A stretch of 64,000 nt of DNA from Streptomyces sp. NRRL WC-3605 (GTDB taxonomy: Bacteria > Actinomycetota > Actinomycetes > Streptomycetales > Streptomycetaceae): positions 53,924 through 117,923 of the forward strand of contig NZ_LLZN01000041.1 of the NCBI RefSeq assembly GCF_001509795.1. The letters are read 5' to 3'. Position 1 is the stretch's first letter. The number at the start of each line of letters is the position of its first letter. Shown piece by piece: positions 8,151 to 17,093 of the stretch. The position numbers and the translations under genes were made by a program. The notes below the pieces were generated by a model. It made no database searches and was not told the DNA's origin. It saw only the letters and a list, made by a program, of their open reading frames with translations.

Positions 8151-8207
8151 CCTATCGGAGATCGAGGCGCACGCCAACCAGCCCCGCCCGTCCGGGTCGT
8201 GCCGGGG

Positions 8208-8816
8208 TCAGGAGGTGAGCACACCCAGCAGCGCGCGGACGCACAGGTCCCGCACCTGTTCCCGGGTCAGGTCCTCGCGCCGCAGCCACTCCAGGCAGAC
8301 GGCCGTGGTGAATGCCAGCCAGCCCCGCACGGCGAGACGGACCTCCGGGCGCTCCCGCGCGGCCGGGCCGAACTCGGGGTCGGCGGCCAGCGCCTCCAGG
8401 ATCTGCTTCTCCTGCGCGGCCAGGGCGCGCCGGTAGACCGAGCGCACGGCCTGGTCGCCCGCCGCGTCGGCGCGGTGGAAGGCCCGGTAGCCGTGGGCGT
8501 GGGCCTCGACGTACCCGAGGAACGTGTCGAGGCTCGCCGAGAGCTGGTCGCGCACCGGGACGCCGGGCTCGGCCGCGGTCATCCGCAGCATGCGCTCGCT
8601 CTCCCGCTCGACGACGGCCGCGAAGAAGTCCCGCTTCGTCGGGAAGTAGTGGTAGAGCAGCCCGCGCGAGACCCCGGCGATCTCCGCCACCTGCTCGATC
8701 CACACCTCGTCGTACGGGTGCTCCGAGAACAGGCGGGCGCCGACGGCGAGCAGTTGGGCCCGCCGCTCCTCGGTGCCGAGCCGGCGGCGTACGCGCTCCC
8801 CCTGGTTCCCGGCCAT
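8208..8816 (-). CDS. TetR family regulator
   Basis: A 202-residue TetR-type repressor: helix-turn-helix at residues about 15-60 with the typical Ala-Gly-Val-Ser-Arg-Gly-Leu-Leu-Tyr-His-Tyr-Phe signature, then a helical ligand domain. It is divergent from the P450 at 8925 across 108 bp, and therefore probably represses it, by analogy with the regulators of CYP102 genes. An imperfect inverted repeat (GTTATTG facing GTACAAC, near 8867) is the only operator candidate I see. Confidence 0.85.
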   Translation of the reverse strand: MAGNQGERVRRRLGTEERRAQLLAVGARLFSEHPYDEVWIEQVAEIAGVSRGLLYHYFPTKRDFFAAVVERESERMLRMTAAEPGVPVRDQLSASLDTFLGYVEAHAHGYRAFHRADAAGDQAVRSVYRRALAAQEKQILEALAADPEFGPAARERPEVRLAVRGWLAFTTAVCLEWLRREDLTREQVRDLCVRALLGVLTS

Positions 8817-8924
8817 GCGCGCACCTTACTTGACGGGGCTTCGGCGGCGGGCCCAGACTGTGGCGCGTTATTGAACCCACGTACAACGAGCCCGAACTGC
8901 CGCCCCACCGAGGGAGATCGCGTC

Positions 8925-10442
8925 ATGGCGGAGACGACGACCGGCACCGGTCTGCCGAAGGGGTTCCGCGGGGCCGAGCAGGGCTGGCCCGAGCTGTCGC
9001 GCATACCCCACCCCCCGTACCGCGTCCCGCTGGTCGGCGATGTGGTGGGCGCCAGCCGGCACACCCCGCTGCAGGACTCCCTGCGGCTCGCGCGGCGGCT
9101 CGGCCCGATCTTCCGGCGCCGGGTGCTGAACAGGGAGTTCGTGTTCGTCGCGGGCGCCGCGCTCGCCGCCGACATGGCGGACGAGTCCCGGTTCGCCAAG
9201 CACGTCGGCCTGGGCATCGCCAATCTGCGGCCGGTCGCCGGCGACGGCCTGTTCACCGCGTACAACCACGAGCCCAACTGGCAGCTCGCGCACGACGTCC
9301 TGGCCCCGGGGTTCAGCCGGGAGGCCATGGCGGGCTACCACCCGATGATGCTCGACGTGGCCGGCCGGCTCATGGACCAGTGGGACCGGGCGCAGGAGGC
9401 CGGGCTGACCGTCGACGTGCCCGGCGACATGACCAGGCTGACCCTGGAGACCATCGCCCGCACCGGGTTCGGCCATGACTTCGGCTCCTTCGAGCGGTCC
9501 CGGCCGCATCCCTTCGTGACGGCGATGGTGGGCACCCTCACCCACGCCCAGCGCCTGAACTCCGTACCGGTGCCGTGGCTGCTGCGGCGGGCCGCGCGGC
9601 GCAACGACGCCGACATCGCGTTCCTGAACCACACCGTCGACGAGCTGATCCGCGCGCGCCGCGCGGACGGGCCCGGCGACGGGGACCTGCTGGACCGCAT
9701 GCTCGCGACCGCGCACCCGGAGACCGGCGAGCGGCTCTCCGCGCTCAACGTCCGCCGCCAGGTGATCACCTTCCTCGTGGCCGGTCACGAGACCACGTCG
9801 GGCGCGCTGTCCTTCGCGTTGCACCACCTCTCCCGGCACCCCGACGTCGCGGCCCGCGCCCGCGCCGAGGTCGACCGCGTCTGGGGCGGCACGGAGGCGC
9901 CTGGGTACGAGCAGGTGGCCCGGCTGCGCTACGTGCGCCGGGTGCTGGACGAAGCGCTGCGGTTGTGGCCGACGGCGCCCGCCTTCGCCCGGGAGGCCCG
10001 CGAGGACACCGTGCTGGGCGGGGAGCATCCGATGCGGCGGGGCGGCTGGGCACTGGTACTCACGCCGACGGTGCACCGGGACCCGGAGGTCTGGGGCTCG
10101 GACGCGGAGCGCTTCGACCCCGACCGGTTCGACCCGCGGGCGGTGCGGACGCGGGCGGCGCACACCTTCAAGCCGTTCGGGACGGGCGCCCGGGCGTGCA
10201 TCGGACGGCAGTTCGCGCTGCACGAGGCGACGCTCGTGCTGGGCCTGCTGCTGCGCCGGTACGACTTCCGGGCCGATCCCGCGTACCGGCTGCGGGTCAC
10301 GGAACGGCTGACCCTGATGCCGGAGGGACTGCGGCTGGGCCTGGAGCGGCGGACGGCCGCGCCCGCGCCGGCCGAGGACCTCACGTCCGTGCAGGGAGAC
10401 GACTCAGCCCCGCGCTGCCCAGCGCGCCGGGCGGGAGACTGA
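8925..10442 (+). CDS. cytochrome P450, CYP102-type haem domain without reductase
   Basis: A 505-residue P450. The N-terminal Pro-Lys-Gly-Phe and Ile-Pro-His-Pro segments, the I-helix AGHETTS, the ExxR (Glu-Ala-Leu-Arg) and the haem loop FGTGARACIG with Cys425 are all present. Sequence style and length match the CYP102 fatty-acid hydroxylases (P450 BM3 haem domain), but the FMN/FAD reductase half is absent, as in the CYP102B group of streptomycetes, so electrons must come from separate partners. The ATG at 8925 is preceded by GAGGGAG. The last 39 bases overlap the convergent pentapeptide gene. Confidence 0.85.
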   Translation: MAETTTGTGLPKGFRGAEQGWPELSRIPHPPYRVPLVGDVVGASRHTPLQDSLRLARRLGPIFRRRVLNREFVFVAGAALAADMADESRFAKHVGLGIANLRPVAGDGLFTAYNHEPNWQLAHDVLAPGFSREAMAGYHPMMLDVAGRLMDQWDRAQEAGLTVDVPGDMTRLTLETIARTGFGHDFGSFERSRPHPFVTAMVGTLTHAQRLNSVPVPWLLRRAARRNDADIAFLNHTVDELIRARRADGPGDGDLLDRMLATAHPETGERLSALNVRRQVITFLVAGHETTSGALSFALHHLSRHPDVAARARAEVDRVWGGTEAPGYEQVARLRYVRRVLDEALRLWPTAPAFAREAREDTVLGGEHPMRRGGWALVLTPTVHRDPEVWGSDAERFDPDRFDPRAVRTRAAHTFKPFGTGARACIGRQFALHEATLVLGLLLRRYDFRADPAYRLRVTERLTLMPEGLRLGLERRTAAPAPAEDLTSVQGDDSAPRCPARRAGD

Positions 10443-11234
10443 GCCGGGCAGCCGCGTCCCGGCGCTCCCCCGCGCCGCGTTCACCTGCGGCTGGGTCAGG
10501 AAGAAGGCGTCCGTCAGATCGGCGTCCGTGAGGTCGGTGTCGCGCAGATCGGCGCCGATGAGGTCCGCCCCGCGCAGATCGGCACCGGTCAGGTCGGCCG
10601 CGATGAGGTAGGCGCCGCGCAGGTCGGCCCCGCGCAGATCGGCGCCCCGGAGCCGGGCGCCCATCAGGTCGGCGCCCCTGCGGTTCTTCCCACGGCCCCG
10701 CACCCCCGCGCGGGCCAGCTCGCTCGTCCTGAGCAGAAGCACGTTCACCCGCTGCCGGTGGGCGGCGACGTCGAGCGCTGCCAGGTCCTCCGGAGTCCCG
10801 AGGGTGAGGGTTTCCGTGGCCTCCACGAGTGCGCGCAGGTCGGCGCGCAGCGGGCGGGCGGCGGGCAGGGACAGGGCCTCTGTGAGGTACCAGAGCAGTT
10901 CGTGCAGCTGCCGGACGACGGGGAACACGTCGGACATCTTCCGGGCGCGGTCCGCCGGACCCCGGCGCCAGTCCTCCCCGCCGAACGTGACCTGCGAGAC
11001 CTTCTGCCCGGCGCCGAAGCAGTCGTAGACCGTGCAGCCGTTGAAGCCCGTGTCGCGCAGCCGGGCGTGGATGCCGCAGCGGTGGTCGTCGAGGAGATTG
11101 CGGCAGGGCGTCCCGGCGGCCTTGTCCACCGCGAAGTCCGCGGAGGCGGAGAAGGGCAGCGCTACACAGCACAGCCCGAAACAGTTCGCGCAGTCGCCAC
11201 GCAGTTCGGCGAGGGCACCGGGGTGATCTTGCAT
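10404..11234 (-). CDS. metal-chelating Cys domain plus pentapeptide repeats
   Basis: A 276-residue two-part protein. The N-terminus carries CANCFGLCC followed by further spaced cysteines, the pattern of the zinc/iron-chelating CxxCxxCC family. The last third (about residues 185-255) is a right-handed pentapeptide-repeat helix of roughly a dozen A(D/N)LxG units. Pentapeptide helices often bind proteins such as gyrase, but no such role can be claimed here. An ATG three codons earlier (11243) is an equally possible start; neither has a strong ribosome-binding site. Confidence 0.75.
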   Translation of the reverse strand: MQDHPGALAELRGDCANCFGLCCVALPFSASADFAVDKAAGTPCRNLLDDHRCGIHARLRDTGFNGCTVYDCFGAGQKVSQVTFGGEDWRRGPADRARKMSDVFPVVRQLHELLWYLTEALSLPAARPLRADLRALVEATETLTLGTPEDLAALDVAAHRQRVNVLLLRTSELARAGVRGRGKNRRGADLMGARLRGADLRGADLRGAYLIAADLTGADLRGADLIGADLRDTDLTDADLTDAFFLTQPQVNAARGSAGTRLPGSVSRPARWAARG

Positions 11235-11284
11235 GTCTCTCATCCTAGGCGGCGGACCGGTGCGGCCCGTGCGGGGCGGACGCC

Positions 11285-12031
11285 TCAGCCGCGCGGGAAG
11301 AGCTCGAACGCCACCGCCGGGCGGCCGCCGAACCGCTCGCCCGTCGCCGTGGCGTTCGCGGTGAGGAAGCGGCGGGCGTAGGACTCCGGGTCCTCGTCCG
11401 TCAGCACCTCGATGTAGGTGCGGTGTTCGAGCAGGGAGCGCACCGCCCGGTCGAGTCCGGCCGCGGCGTCCACCGCGTGCGTGGGCGAGCTGGAGCCGGC
11501 GACCGCGACCCACCGGACGCCGTCCCAGGGTTCGAGGCTCTGCTCGGTGAGCTCGGGGAAGATCCAGCGGTTGCCGGCGTCGCCCGCGGCGTCCAGGGTG
11601 GCCCGGCCGACCGCCACATGGTCCGGGGTGTTCCAGGCGACGCCGCCCCAGGTGTCCCGGTGGTTGAGGGTGATCACCAGCTCGGGCCGGTGGCGGCGGA
11701 TCGCGGCGGCGATGTCGCGGCGCAGCGCGGTGCCGTACTCGATGACGCCGTCCGCGTGGTCCAGGAACTCGACCGCCGTGACACCGACGACCGCGGCGCT
11801 GGCCCGCTGCTCGCGTTCGCGCAGCGGGCCGCACTTGGCCGGTTCCAGGGTGTCGATGCCGGCCTCCCCGCGGGTCGCGAGGACGTAGGCGACCTCACGG
11901 CCCGCGTCGGTCCAGGCGGCGATGGCGGCGGAGCAGCCGTACTCCAGGTCGTCCGGGTGGGCGACGACGGCGAGGGCCCGCTGCCAGTCCTCGGGCATGG
12001 GCTGCAGCTGAGGGGGCGTCGGCTCGGTCAT
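11285..12031 (-). CDS. PIG-L family deacetylase
   Basis: A 248-residue zinc hydrolase of the LmbE/MshB type. The metal motif AHPDD is at residues 24-28, and a second histidine-containing segment (Asn-Thr-Pro-Asp-His-Val) follows near residue 140. The family removes N-acetyl groups from sugars such as GlcNAc-inositol; the substrate here is unknown. It sits 28 bp downstream of the aminopeptidase gene, same strand, so the two are probably cotranscribed. Confidence 0.85.
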   Translation of the reverse strand: MTEPTPPQLQPMPEDWQRALAVVAHPDDLEYGCSAAIAAWTDAGREVAYVLATRGEAGIDTLEPAKCGPLREREQRASAAVVGVTAVEFLDHADGVIEYGTALRRDIAAAIRRHRPELVITLNHRDTWGGVAWNTPDHVAVGRATLDAAGDAGNRWIFPELTEQSLEPWDGVRWVAVAGSSSPTHAVDAAAGLDRAVRSLLEHRTYIEVLTDEDPESYARRFLTANATATGERFGGRPAVAFELFPRG

Positions 12032-12059
12032 GCCCGCACCCTAACCCGTGGGCGGCGCG

Positions 12060-13364
12060 TCACGCCTCGTCGCGGGTGAGGGCGAGCAGCCGGTCCAGCA
12101 CCCGGGGGCCGCCGGCGCGGACGCCGTCGTGCTCGAACTCGTCGGTGACCCAGGTGCGCAGTCCGCGGACGGCGCGGGCGGTGGCCAGGGAGTGCGCGGT
12201 GTCGACGTACATGTCGTCGTGGTAGACGGCCGCCGCGACCGGGACCTCGTTGACGGCGAGGCGCGCCGGGTCGTACAGGGGGGTCCAGTCGGTGCGGGCG
12301 GCGAGGATCTCGGCGGTGTCGCGCAGCGGGCGCAGCGCCGGGTCGCAGTCGAACATCCAGGGGTGGATCGATTCGCCGGTGAAGAGCAGCGGCCCGTCCC
12401 CGGCGAGCGTCTTCGCCGCGTCGAACTGCGGGAACTCGGCGCGCACCCGCTCGGCGGCCCAGGCGGTGGGCCGGGCGTCCTGAGCGTAGATCGCCTCGTG
12501 GACGAGCGCGTACAGCGGGTGCCCGGCGTACGACAGCAGGCCCTGGACCTCCTCCTGGAAGGCGTCCGACAGGGCGGTCCCGCCCGAGGTGCGGACGAAG
12601 GCGTCCTCCAGGAGGTAGTGCAGCCGGTGGCTGCCCTCGCTGCCGCCGAGGAGGATGCCGAGCGACTGGAAGGCCTCGGCGGTCAGGCGGTAGCCGTTCG
12701 GCAGGACGACGTCGTGTGCGAGGAGGTGGTCGGCGATCCGGCGGGCCCGCTCGACGTCCTGCGGGTAGCGGGCGTAGTGCGCGGCGACCTTGCGCTCGAT
12801 GCGCGGGTAGGCGGCCCGGTAGACGTCGTCGGCGTGCGCGTCCAGGGAGGGCAGCCCGCCGGTGACGACTGCGGCGGTCAGGGCCTCCGGGGCGGTGGAG
12901 AGATAGGTGACCGTGCAGAACCCGCCGAAGCTCTGGCCGAGGACGGTCCAGGGGGCGCCGCCGGTCACCTCCCGGCGGATCAGCTCGCAGTCGCGGACGA
13001 TCGAGTCGGCGCGGAAGTGCGTGAGGTGGTCGGCCTGTTCGGCGGGGCCGCCGCGCAGCGGGAGCGTCTGGCGGTTGGCGGGCGTGGAGTGCCCGGTGCC
13101 GCGCTGGTCGAGCAGCAGGACCCGGAACTCCTTGAGCGCGCGGCCGAGCCAGGCGCCGCCCTTCCCGACGAAACGGTTCGCCCCGAAGCCGGGGCCGCCC
13201 TGGAGGTAGACCAGCCACGGCAGGTCCTGGTGCGCCTTGTCCCCGGCGACGACCTCCCGGGCGAACAGCTCGATCGTCTCCCCCGTCGGGCGGGAGTGGT
13301 CGAGCGGCACGGTGAAGCGTCGGTCGGTGAGGACGACGCCGGGCTGGCGGTAGCTGACGGACAA
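12060..13364 (-). CDS. pip: proline iminopeptidase, S33 alpha/beta hydrolase
   Basis: A 434-residue alpha/beta-hydrolase. The oxyanion region LQGGPGFG, the DQRGTGHS segment and the nucleophile elbow GQSFGG near residue 145 are those of the S33 prolyl aminopeptidases, and the length is that of the long actinobacterial type. It removes N-terminal proline from peptides in the cytosol. The start is TTG with GGGAG six bases upstream. It may share a message with the PIG-L gene. Confidence 0.8.
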   Translation of the reverse strand: MSVSYRQPGVVLTDRRFTVPLDHSRPTGETIELFAREVVAGDKAHQDLPWLVYLQGGPGFGANRFVGKGGAWLGRALKEFRVLLLDQRGTGHSTPANRQTLPLRGGPAEQADHLTHFRADSIVRDCELIRREVTGGAPWTVLGQSFGGFCTVTYLSTAPEALTAAVVTGGLPSLDAHADDVYRAAYPRIERKVAAHYARYPQDVERARRIADHLLAHDVVLPNGYRLTAEAFQSLGILLGGSEGSHRLHYLLEDAFVRTSGGTALSDAFQEEVQGLLSYAGHPLYALVHEAIYAQDARPTAWAAERVRAEFPQFDAAKTLAGDGPLLFTGESIHPWMFDCDPALRPLRDTAEILAARTDWTPLYDPARLAVNEVPVAAAVYHDDMYVDTAHSLATARAVRGLRTWVTDEFEHDGVRAGGPRVLDRLLALTRDEA

Positions 13365-13466
13365 CGGTGCTCCCGGGACGGAGGTTTTTTCGGGCCGCGT
13401 CCCAGTTCAGCACATGTTCGTCCGCCGGGTGAGCCCCGGGATCATGAAATCGTACTGAACGGCGGA

Positions 13467-14492
13467 TCAGCGTGCGGCGAGCGAGGACCGCCGCACCACG
13501 AGTTCCGGCTGCAGGACGACCCGGCGGTGCTCGTGCGTCCGGGCACCCGTCTGCGCCTCGGTCTCCTCCAGCAGCATCTCCGCGGCCAGCCTCCCCATGG
13601 TGACGGCCGGCTGCCGTACGGAGGTCAGCGGGACGGCCGCCGCGGCGGCGAACTCGATGTCGTCGTACCCGACGATGGCCAGGTCGTCGGGGACGCCGAC
13701 GCCGGCCGCGTACAGGGCCTGGAGCACGCCGAGGGCGAGCAGGTCGTTGGCGCAGAACACGGCGGTCGGCCGGTCCGCGAGGCCGAGCAGGCGGGCCCCG
13801 GCGTCCCGGCCGGCGGCCACGTCGAGCCGTTCGGTCGGCAGTTCCCGCAGGTGCCCGGGGCCGAGGCCGGCCTCCTCCAGCGCGTTCAGGGCGCCGGTGC
13901 GGCGGTCGCGGACCTGGTTGAGGCCGGGCGGGCCGCTGACGTAGGCGATGGAGCGGTGCCCGGCGTCCACGAGATGCCGTACGGCGAGCGCGCCGCCCGC
14001 GACGTCGTCCACGGAGACCGAGCACTCCGTGGTGCCCTCGGCGACGCGGTCGACCAGGACGAACGGGATGTTGTGCCGCCGGAACGCCTCGATGTTGCGG
14101 CTGGTGGCGTCGGCCGGGGTGAGCAGCACGCCCCGCACCCGCTGCTCGGCGAACAGGGACAGGTAGTCGGCCTCCTCGCTCGCGCTCTGCGCGCTGTTGC
14201 AGACCATCACGCCGAGCCCGGCGTCGCGGGCCGTCCGCTCGGCGCCGCGGGCCACGTCGACGAAGAAGGGGTTGCCCATGTCGAGGACGAGCAGGCCCAT
14301 GATCCGGCTGCGGCCGGCGCGCAGTTGGCGGGCGGACTCGCTGCGGACGTAGCCCAGGCGGTCGATCGCGGACTGCACCCGCGCCCGGGTCTCGGTCGCG
14401 ACCGACTCCGGGCGGTTGATCACGTTGGAGACCGTGCCGACGGAGACTCCGGCGGCGCGGGCGACGTCCTTGATACCCACCGACTGGGCCAT
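13467..14492 (-). CDS. LacI family regulator of the rhamnose genes
   Basis: A 341-residue LacI/GalR repressor: N-terminal helix-turn-helix (DVARAAGVSVGTVSNVIN, residues 9-26) with the hinge Arg-Gln-Leu-Arg-Ala-Gly, then a periplasmic-binding-protein-like sensor domain. It lies at the end of the rhamnose transport cluster, separated from rhaM by a 150-bp gap holding a terminator-like hairpin, so it is probably transcribed on its own. Its expected operators, TGAA-x-CG-x-TTCA type, are found in the divergent promoter region 19686-19876. The effector is presumably rhamnose or a phosphorylated intermediate (inference). Confidence 0.85.
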   Translation of the reverse strand: MAQSVGIKDVARAAGVSVGTVSNVINRPESVATETRARVQSAIDRLGYVRSESARQLRAGRSRIMGLLVLDMGNPFFVDVARGAERTARDAGLGVMVCNSAQSASEEADYLSLFAEQRVRGVLLTPADATSRNIEAFRRHNIPFVLVDRVAEGTTECSVSVDDVAGGALAVRHLVDAGHRSIAYVSGPPGLNQVRDRRTGALNALEEAGLGPGHLRELPTERLDVAAGRDAGARLLGLADRPTAVFCANDLLALGVLQALYAAGVGVPDDLAIVGYDDIEFAAAAAVPLTSVRQPAVTMGRLAAEMLLEETEAQTGARTHEHRRVVLQPELVVRRSSLAAR

Positions 14493-14581
14493 CGGGCAGG
14501 GACCTCCAGTAGAGACGGAACACGACAGGGGCGGCGGGAAGGGGCTTCACATTACCGTCATGCCGCCCACGGCCGACCGCG

Positions 14582-14615
14582 CTCGGGCGGGCAGGCGGGC
14601 AGGCGGACGCCCGAG
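14582..14615 (-). terminator. hairpin after the rhamnose transport operon
   Basis: CTCGGGCG (14582-14589) pairs perfectly with CGCCCGAG (14608-14615) around 18 bases, 28 bp beyond the rhaM stop. There is no T run, which is common for streptomycete terminators. Confidence 0.4.
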
Positions 14616-14642
14616 GGTGCGCACCGGCGCGGACGTCCCGGC

Positions 14643-14963
14643 TCAGGCCAGATGGAAGACCTCGGTGAGGGGCTTCATGGCCGCGTCGGGTCCGGCGCCG
14701 TCCAGCGACTCGAAGAAGGGCGCCATCTCCGCCTGCCAGCGGGCGTTGACGTCGGTGGCCTCCATGCCGGCCCGGGCGGCGGCGAAGTCCTCGGTCTCCA
14801 GGTAGCCGACCAGCAGGCCGTCCTCCCGCAGGAAGAGCGAGTAGTTGTGCCAGCCGGTGGCCGAGAGCGCCTGAAGCATCTCGGGCCACACGGCCGCGTG
14901 CCGCTCGCGGTACGCGTCGAGGCGGTCCGCCCGGACCTTGAGCAGGAAGCACACGCGCTGCAT
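14643..14963 (-). CDS. rhaM: L-rhamnose mutarotase
   Basis: A 106-residue ferredoxin-like dimer of the RhaM family, recognised from the N-terminal Arg-Val-Cys-Phe-Leu-Leu, the His-x3-Trp-Pro motif (HAAVWPEM) and the Asn-Tyr-Ser-Leu-Phe-Leu segment. It interconverts alpha- and beta-rhamnopyranose so that all imported sugar can be isomerised. The ATG at 14963 is preferred over an adjacent TTG because GGAGG stands at eight bases from it. It follows the binding-protein gene by 17 bp. Confidence 0.88.
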   Translation of the reverse strand: MQRVCFLLKVRADRLDAYRERHAAVWPEMLQALSATGWHNYSLFLREDGLLVGYLETEDFAAARAGMEATDVNARWQAEMAPFFESLDGAGPDAAMKPLTEVFHLA

Positions 14964-14980
14964 CAACGCCCCCTCCGTTT

Positions 14981-16063
14981 CTAGAAGTTGAACTGGTCGA
15001 TGTTCTTCGCGTCGAAGACGGTCGGCTTGCCGAGGCTGATCACGCCGTCCTCACCGATCGTGTACTCGCCCATGCCGCCGGCCGTGAAGGTCTCGCCCTC
15101 CTTGCCGGTGATCTGCCCGGAGGCCAGGGCGACGGCGGTCCGCGCGGCCAGTTCGCCGAGCTTCGCCGGGTCCCAGAGCTCGAACGCCTCGACGGTGCCG
15201 TTCTTGACGTACTTGCGCATGTCGTTGGGGGTGCCGAGGCCCGTCAGCCTGACCTTGCCCTTGTACTTGGAGCCCGACAGGTACTGGGCGGCGGCCTTGA
15301 TGCCGACGGTGGTCGGGGAGATGATCCCCTTCAGGTCCGGGAACTCCTGGAGCAGGCCCTGGGTCTGCTGGAAGGACTTCTGGGCGTCGTCGTCGCCGTA
15401 GGCGACCTTGACGAGCTTGACGTCCTTGTACTTCGGGTCCTTCAGCTCCTTCTTCATGAAGTCGATCCAGACGTTCTGGTTGGTCGCGGTCTGCGCGGCG
15501 GACAGGATCGCGATCTCGCCCTTGTAGCCGATCTGTTCGGCGAGCAGCTGCACCTCGGTGCGGCCGAGGTCCTCGGCGGACGCCTGCGAGACGAAGGCGT
15601 TGCGGCAGTCGGCCTTGGTGTCGGAGTCGTAGGTGACGACCTTGACGCCGTTCTTCATGGCCTGCTTGAGCGCGGTGCACAGGGCGCCGGGGTCCTGCGC
15701 GGAGACGGCCATCGCGTCGACCTGCTGTTGGGTGAGGGTGTTGACGTACGACACCTGCCCGGCGGTGTCGGTGGCACTGCTCGGCCCGACCTCCTTGTAG
15801 CTGGAGCCCAGTTCCTTCAGGGCCGCCTCGCCGCCCTTGTCGGCGGAGGTGAAGTACGGGTTGTTGACCTGCTTGGGCAGGAAGCCGACGGTCAGTCCCT
15901 TCTTCAGCTCGGCGTTCGGGTCGGCCTTGCCGGCCGTGGCGGCGGAGGCACCCTCGTTCTCGACGTCCTCCTTGGTGGTGCCGCCACAGGCGGTGGCCGC
16001 GAGGGCGAGGGAGGTGACGGCGGCGAGGGCCGCGCAGGCACGGCTCAGGGATGACTTGCGCAT
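14981..16063 (-). CDS. rhaS: rhamnose ABC transporter substrate-binding lipoprotein
   Basis: A 360-residue periplasmic-binding-protein-like domain (type I, LsrB/RhaS group) behind a lipoprotein signal: basic start, hydrophobic run, ATAC lipobox at about residues 23-26. It captures the sugar outside the membrane and delivers it to the two permeases encoded upstream. The position between permease and mutarotase genes fixes the likely ligand as rhamnose. An in-frame extension to 16198 would remove the signal from the N-terminus and is rejected. Confidence 0.88.
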   Translation of the reverse strand: MRKSSLSRACAALAAVTSLALAATACGGTTKEDVENEGASAATAGKADPNAELKKGLTVGFLPKQVNNPYFTSADKGGEAALKELGSSYKEVGPSSATDTAGQVSYVNTLTQQQVDAMAVSAQDPGALCTALKQAMKNGVKVVTYDSDTKADCRNAFVSQASAEDLGRTEVQLLAEQIGYKGEIAILSAAQTATNQNVWIDFMKKELKDPKYKDVKLVKVAYGDDDAQKSFQQTQGLLQEFPDLKGIISPTTVGIKAAAQYLSGSKYKGKVRLTGLGTPNDMRKYVKNGTVEAFELWDPAKLGELAARTAVALASGQITGKEGETFTAGGMGEYTIGEDGVISLGKPTVFDAKNIDQFNF

Positions 16064-16100
16064 GGCGGTGGGTCCTTTACGGGGAGGAAAGGGCTGGACG

Positions 16101-17093
16101 TTACGAGGTCGGGGCCGAGGCGGCTCTGCGGCCCGCCCTCGCCACGGAGATCTGGCGCGCGACCCGGGGGCCGAGCACGGACAGCACGAGCAGGACACCG
16201 GTGACGACGATCTGCGACTGGGCGGAGACGTCCTTGAGGCTCATCACGTTCTGCAGGGCACCGATCAGGAACACCCCGGCGACGGCACCGCCCAGCGTGC
16301 CCTTGCCCCCGTCGAAGTCGATCCCGCCGAGCAGCACGGCGGCGACGACCGACAGTTCGAGCCCGGTGGCGTTGTCGTAGCGGGCGGACGCGTAGTGCAG
16401 CGCCCAGAAGATCCCGGTGAGCGAGGCCATCAGGCCCGTCACCGTGAACAGGATCAGCTTCTGCCGCCTCACCCGGATCCCTGTGAATCGCGCGGCCTCC
16501 TCGCTCGCGCCGATCGCGAACAGCGACCGCCCGAACGGGGTGGCGTGCAGGGCGACGACGGCGATCGCGAGCAGCACGAGGAAGGGCAGGAACGCGTACG
16601 GGAGGAACGTGTCGCCGATCCGTCCGGCCGCGAAGTCCAGGTACTGCGCGGGGAAGTCGGTCACCGCGTCCGACCCGAGCACGATCTGCGCGACACCGCG
16701 GTACGCGGCGAGGGTGCCGATGGTGACGGCGAGGGACGGCAGGCCCAGCCTGGTGACGAGCAGGCCGTTGACCAGGCCGCACACCACGCCGAGCAGCAGG
16801 CAGATCGGGATGATCGTCTCGATCGCCATGCCCTGGTTCCACAGGGCGCCCATCACGGCCCCGGACAGACCGGCGGTCGAGGCGACCGAGAGGTCGATCT
16901 CCCCGGCGACGACCAGCAGCGTCATCGGCAGCGCGATGAGGGCGATGGGGAGGGTGTTGCCGATCAGGAACGACAGGTTGAGCGCGTTGCCGAAGCCGTC
17001 GACGGTGCCGAACGACAGCAGGAGCACGACGACGAGGAGGGCGCCGACGACCGTGTCCCAGCGAACGGCGCGCGCGAGGGGGGAGTCAGCCAT
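16101..17093 (-). CDS. rhaQ: rhamnose ABC transporter permease (second)
   Basis: A 330-residue permease of the ribose/xylose/rhamnose (BPD_transp_2) type with about nine to ten hydrophobic helices and the conserved Gly-Glu-Ile-Asp-Leu-Ser-Val loop near residue 63. It forms the membrane channel with the permease encoded just upstream; the two genes overlap by 8 bp. Assignment of Q versus P is by gene order only. Confidence 0.82.
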   Translation of the reverse strand: MADSPLARAVRWDTVVGALLVVVLLLSFGTVDGFGNALNLSFLIGNTLPIALIALPMTLLVVAGEIDLSVASTAGLSGAVMGALWNQGMAIETIIPICLLLGVVCGLVNGLLVTRLGLPSLAVTIGTLAAYRGVAQIVLGSDAVTDFPAQYLDFAAGRIGDTFLPYAFLPFLVLLAIAVVALHATPFGRSLFAIGASEEAARFTGIRVRRQKLILFTVTGLMASLTGIFWALHYASARYDNATGLELSVVAAVLLGGIDFDGGKGTLGGAVAGVFLIGALQNVMSLKDVSAQSQIVVTGVLLVLSVLGPRVARQISVARAGRRAASAPTS

